From Epiperipatus broadwayi (Eukaryota > Onychophora > Udeonychophora > Euonychophora > Peripatidae), in the NCBI GenBank assembly GCA_028023455.1, contig JAQFVV010006294.1, forward strand, positions 744,001-808,000: a DNA stretch of 64,000 bases. Direction: 5' to 3'. Positions 63,500 to 64,000 of this stretch are shown here, one piece after another. The notes beneath the pieces were generated by a model, which saw nothing but the letters and a program-made list of their open reading frames with translations, did not search any database and had not been told where the DNA came from. Numbering within the stretch: position 1 is the first letter of the stretch; every line of letters begins with the position of its first letter. The position numbers and the translations under genes are program-made.

Positions 63500-64000
63500 A
63501 TCATCACATATGGTACACAACCACAGAACACCTAATTTCCTTCTGATCATTATATATACATTGTGGGATACTATTGCAATCCATATTTCTTATTTTTTAA
63601 ATCCCCTACTCTATATTTATATTTATGCTTTTTCTATTACTCTTCAAATCCCTTTATACAAAAGGAGAAAAACTTTTCTCTTTTTAATGGCAATTGATAA
63701 ACATGTGCTTTCTAATCTTACTCCTCAAATGTTGTTTTTCTCAAATAAATCTCTCTTAAATTGAAAAATTATTTAGTACCAGACCTAAAAAAGCAACAAA
63801 TCTTACTTTCAACTTAGTTTTAAAGCCTCCTTGCAGTAAAGACACACTCAATTATTTTTTCCCTTTTATATTAATATGGTGTAATGAATCACTTTCCAAA
63901 TGTTAGCAATATTATTTCCGATCTTTCCAAATCCAATTAAATCTTTCTTCACTCCAATTTTCTTTTCACTTCCACACGTAGCAACAAAATTTTTCCAGAT
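63500..64000. other. Window end, probably LINE 5' region
   Basis: Pyrimidine-rich on the + strand like the LINE relic beside it. On the minus strand 63840-64000 reads IWKNFVATCGSEKKIGVKKD, possibly upstream ORF1, but no domain is recognisable and the element's 5' end is not seen. Confidence 0.3.

Larger units (their letters stand above)
61020..63500 (-). mobile_element. CR1/L2-like LINE relic (SGNH ORF1, endonuclease, start of RT)
   Basis: Read on the minus strand, fragments in the right order span an ORF1 esterase (63160-62690), an endonuclease (62540-61850) and the first part of a reverse transcriptase (about 61600-61020). All are broken by many stops and frameshifts, and no frame is long enough to stand out. 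SGNH-esterase ORF1 proteins are known from CR1 and L2-clade LINEs. The 3' half of the reverse transcriptase is missing. The + strand frames in this region are antisense shadows. Confidence 0.65.

Noticed and set aside
60649-63764. Several + strand frames rich in Phe, Leu, Ser
   Set aside because: Those at 61768-61980 and 63241-63447 lie within or beside the minus-strand LINE relic, and the rest come from pyrimidine-rich DNA; none shows a domain.
1-64000. CRISPR arrays, operons, phage or bacterial defence systems
   Set aside because: No spaced short direct repeats, no dense coding, and a spliced animal gene plus eukaryotic retroelements; such systems are not expected here.

Overview
The window is very AT-rich, intron-bearing animal nuclear DNA. 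There are no operons, no tRNA or rRNA genes that I can recognise, and no prokaryotic signals. The sequence carries long introns, (TA)n and poly-A/T tracts, and many decayed metazoan transposons (hAT, Merlin, an RTE-type LINE, a CR1/L2-like LINE, LTR elements, foldback elements). This points to an invertebrate. The LINE endonuclease and the hAT transposase are of kinds common in arthropods, including chelicerates, but the species cannot be fixed from the sequence alone.

One host gene is well supported: the 3' two thirds of NAF1, the H/ACA snoRNP and telomerase-RNP assembly factor. It runs on the + strand from about 23.3 to 41.8 kb as six confident exons and one possible cassette exon. The splice phases match from exon to exon and the last exon is Pro/Ser-rich. 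The 5' exons were not found. Its introns hold several foldback elements (29.8, 37.9, 38.4 and 39.6 kb), so the pre-mRNA should carry long double-stranded hairpins.

Layout. 0-2.5 kb: AT-rich DNA with a degenerate tandem repeat. 2.5-5.2 kb: nearly complete but broken hAT element (minus strand) with a foldback element inserted in its 3' part. 6.0 kb: small GC-rich coding-like relic. 7.7 kb: a piggyBac-like terminus. 8.6-9.8 kb: first copy of a non-autonomous TIR element (family C). 12.7-14.9 kb: possible solo LTR. 16.9-20.5 kb: foldback elements and a broken Merlin transposase. 23.3-41.8 kb: NAF1. 42-47 kb: intergenic DNA with tandem duplications, a perfect 76-bp inverted repeat and the polypurine tract of a minus-strand LTR element. 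47.5-52.9 kb: non-autonomous LTR retrotransposon with about 98% identical LTRs and only a gag-like reading frame. 52.9-54.1 kb: 5' part of an RTE-type LINE, joined directly to the broken right LTR. 57.7-60.2 kb: second copy of family C carrying a nested insertion. 61.0-63.5 kb: minus-strand LINE relic with an SGNH-esterase ORF1 followed by endonuclease and reverse-transcriptase pieces.

I see no convincing new multi-gene system. The most unusual items are the foldback elements with an asymmetric head and 12-13 bp target duplications, the gag-only LTR element with an acidic/basic split polyprotein, and the perfect inverted repeat at 46.6-46.9 kb.
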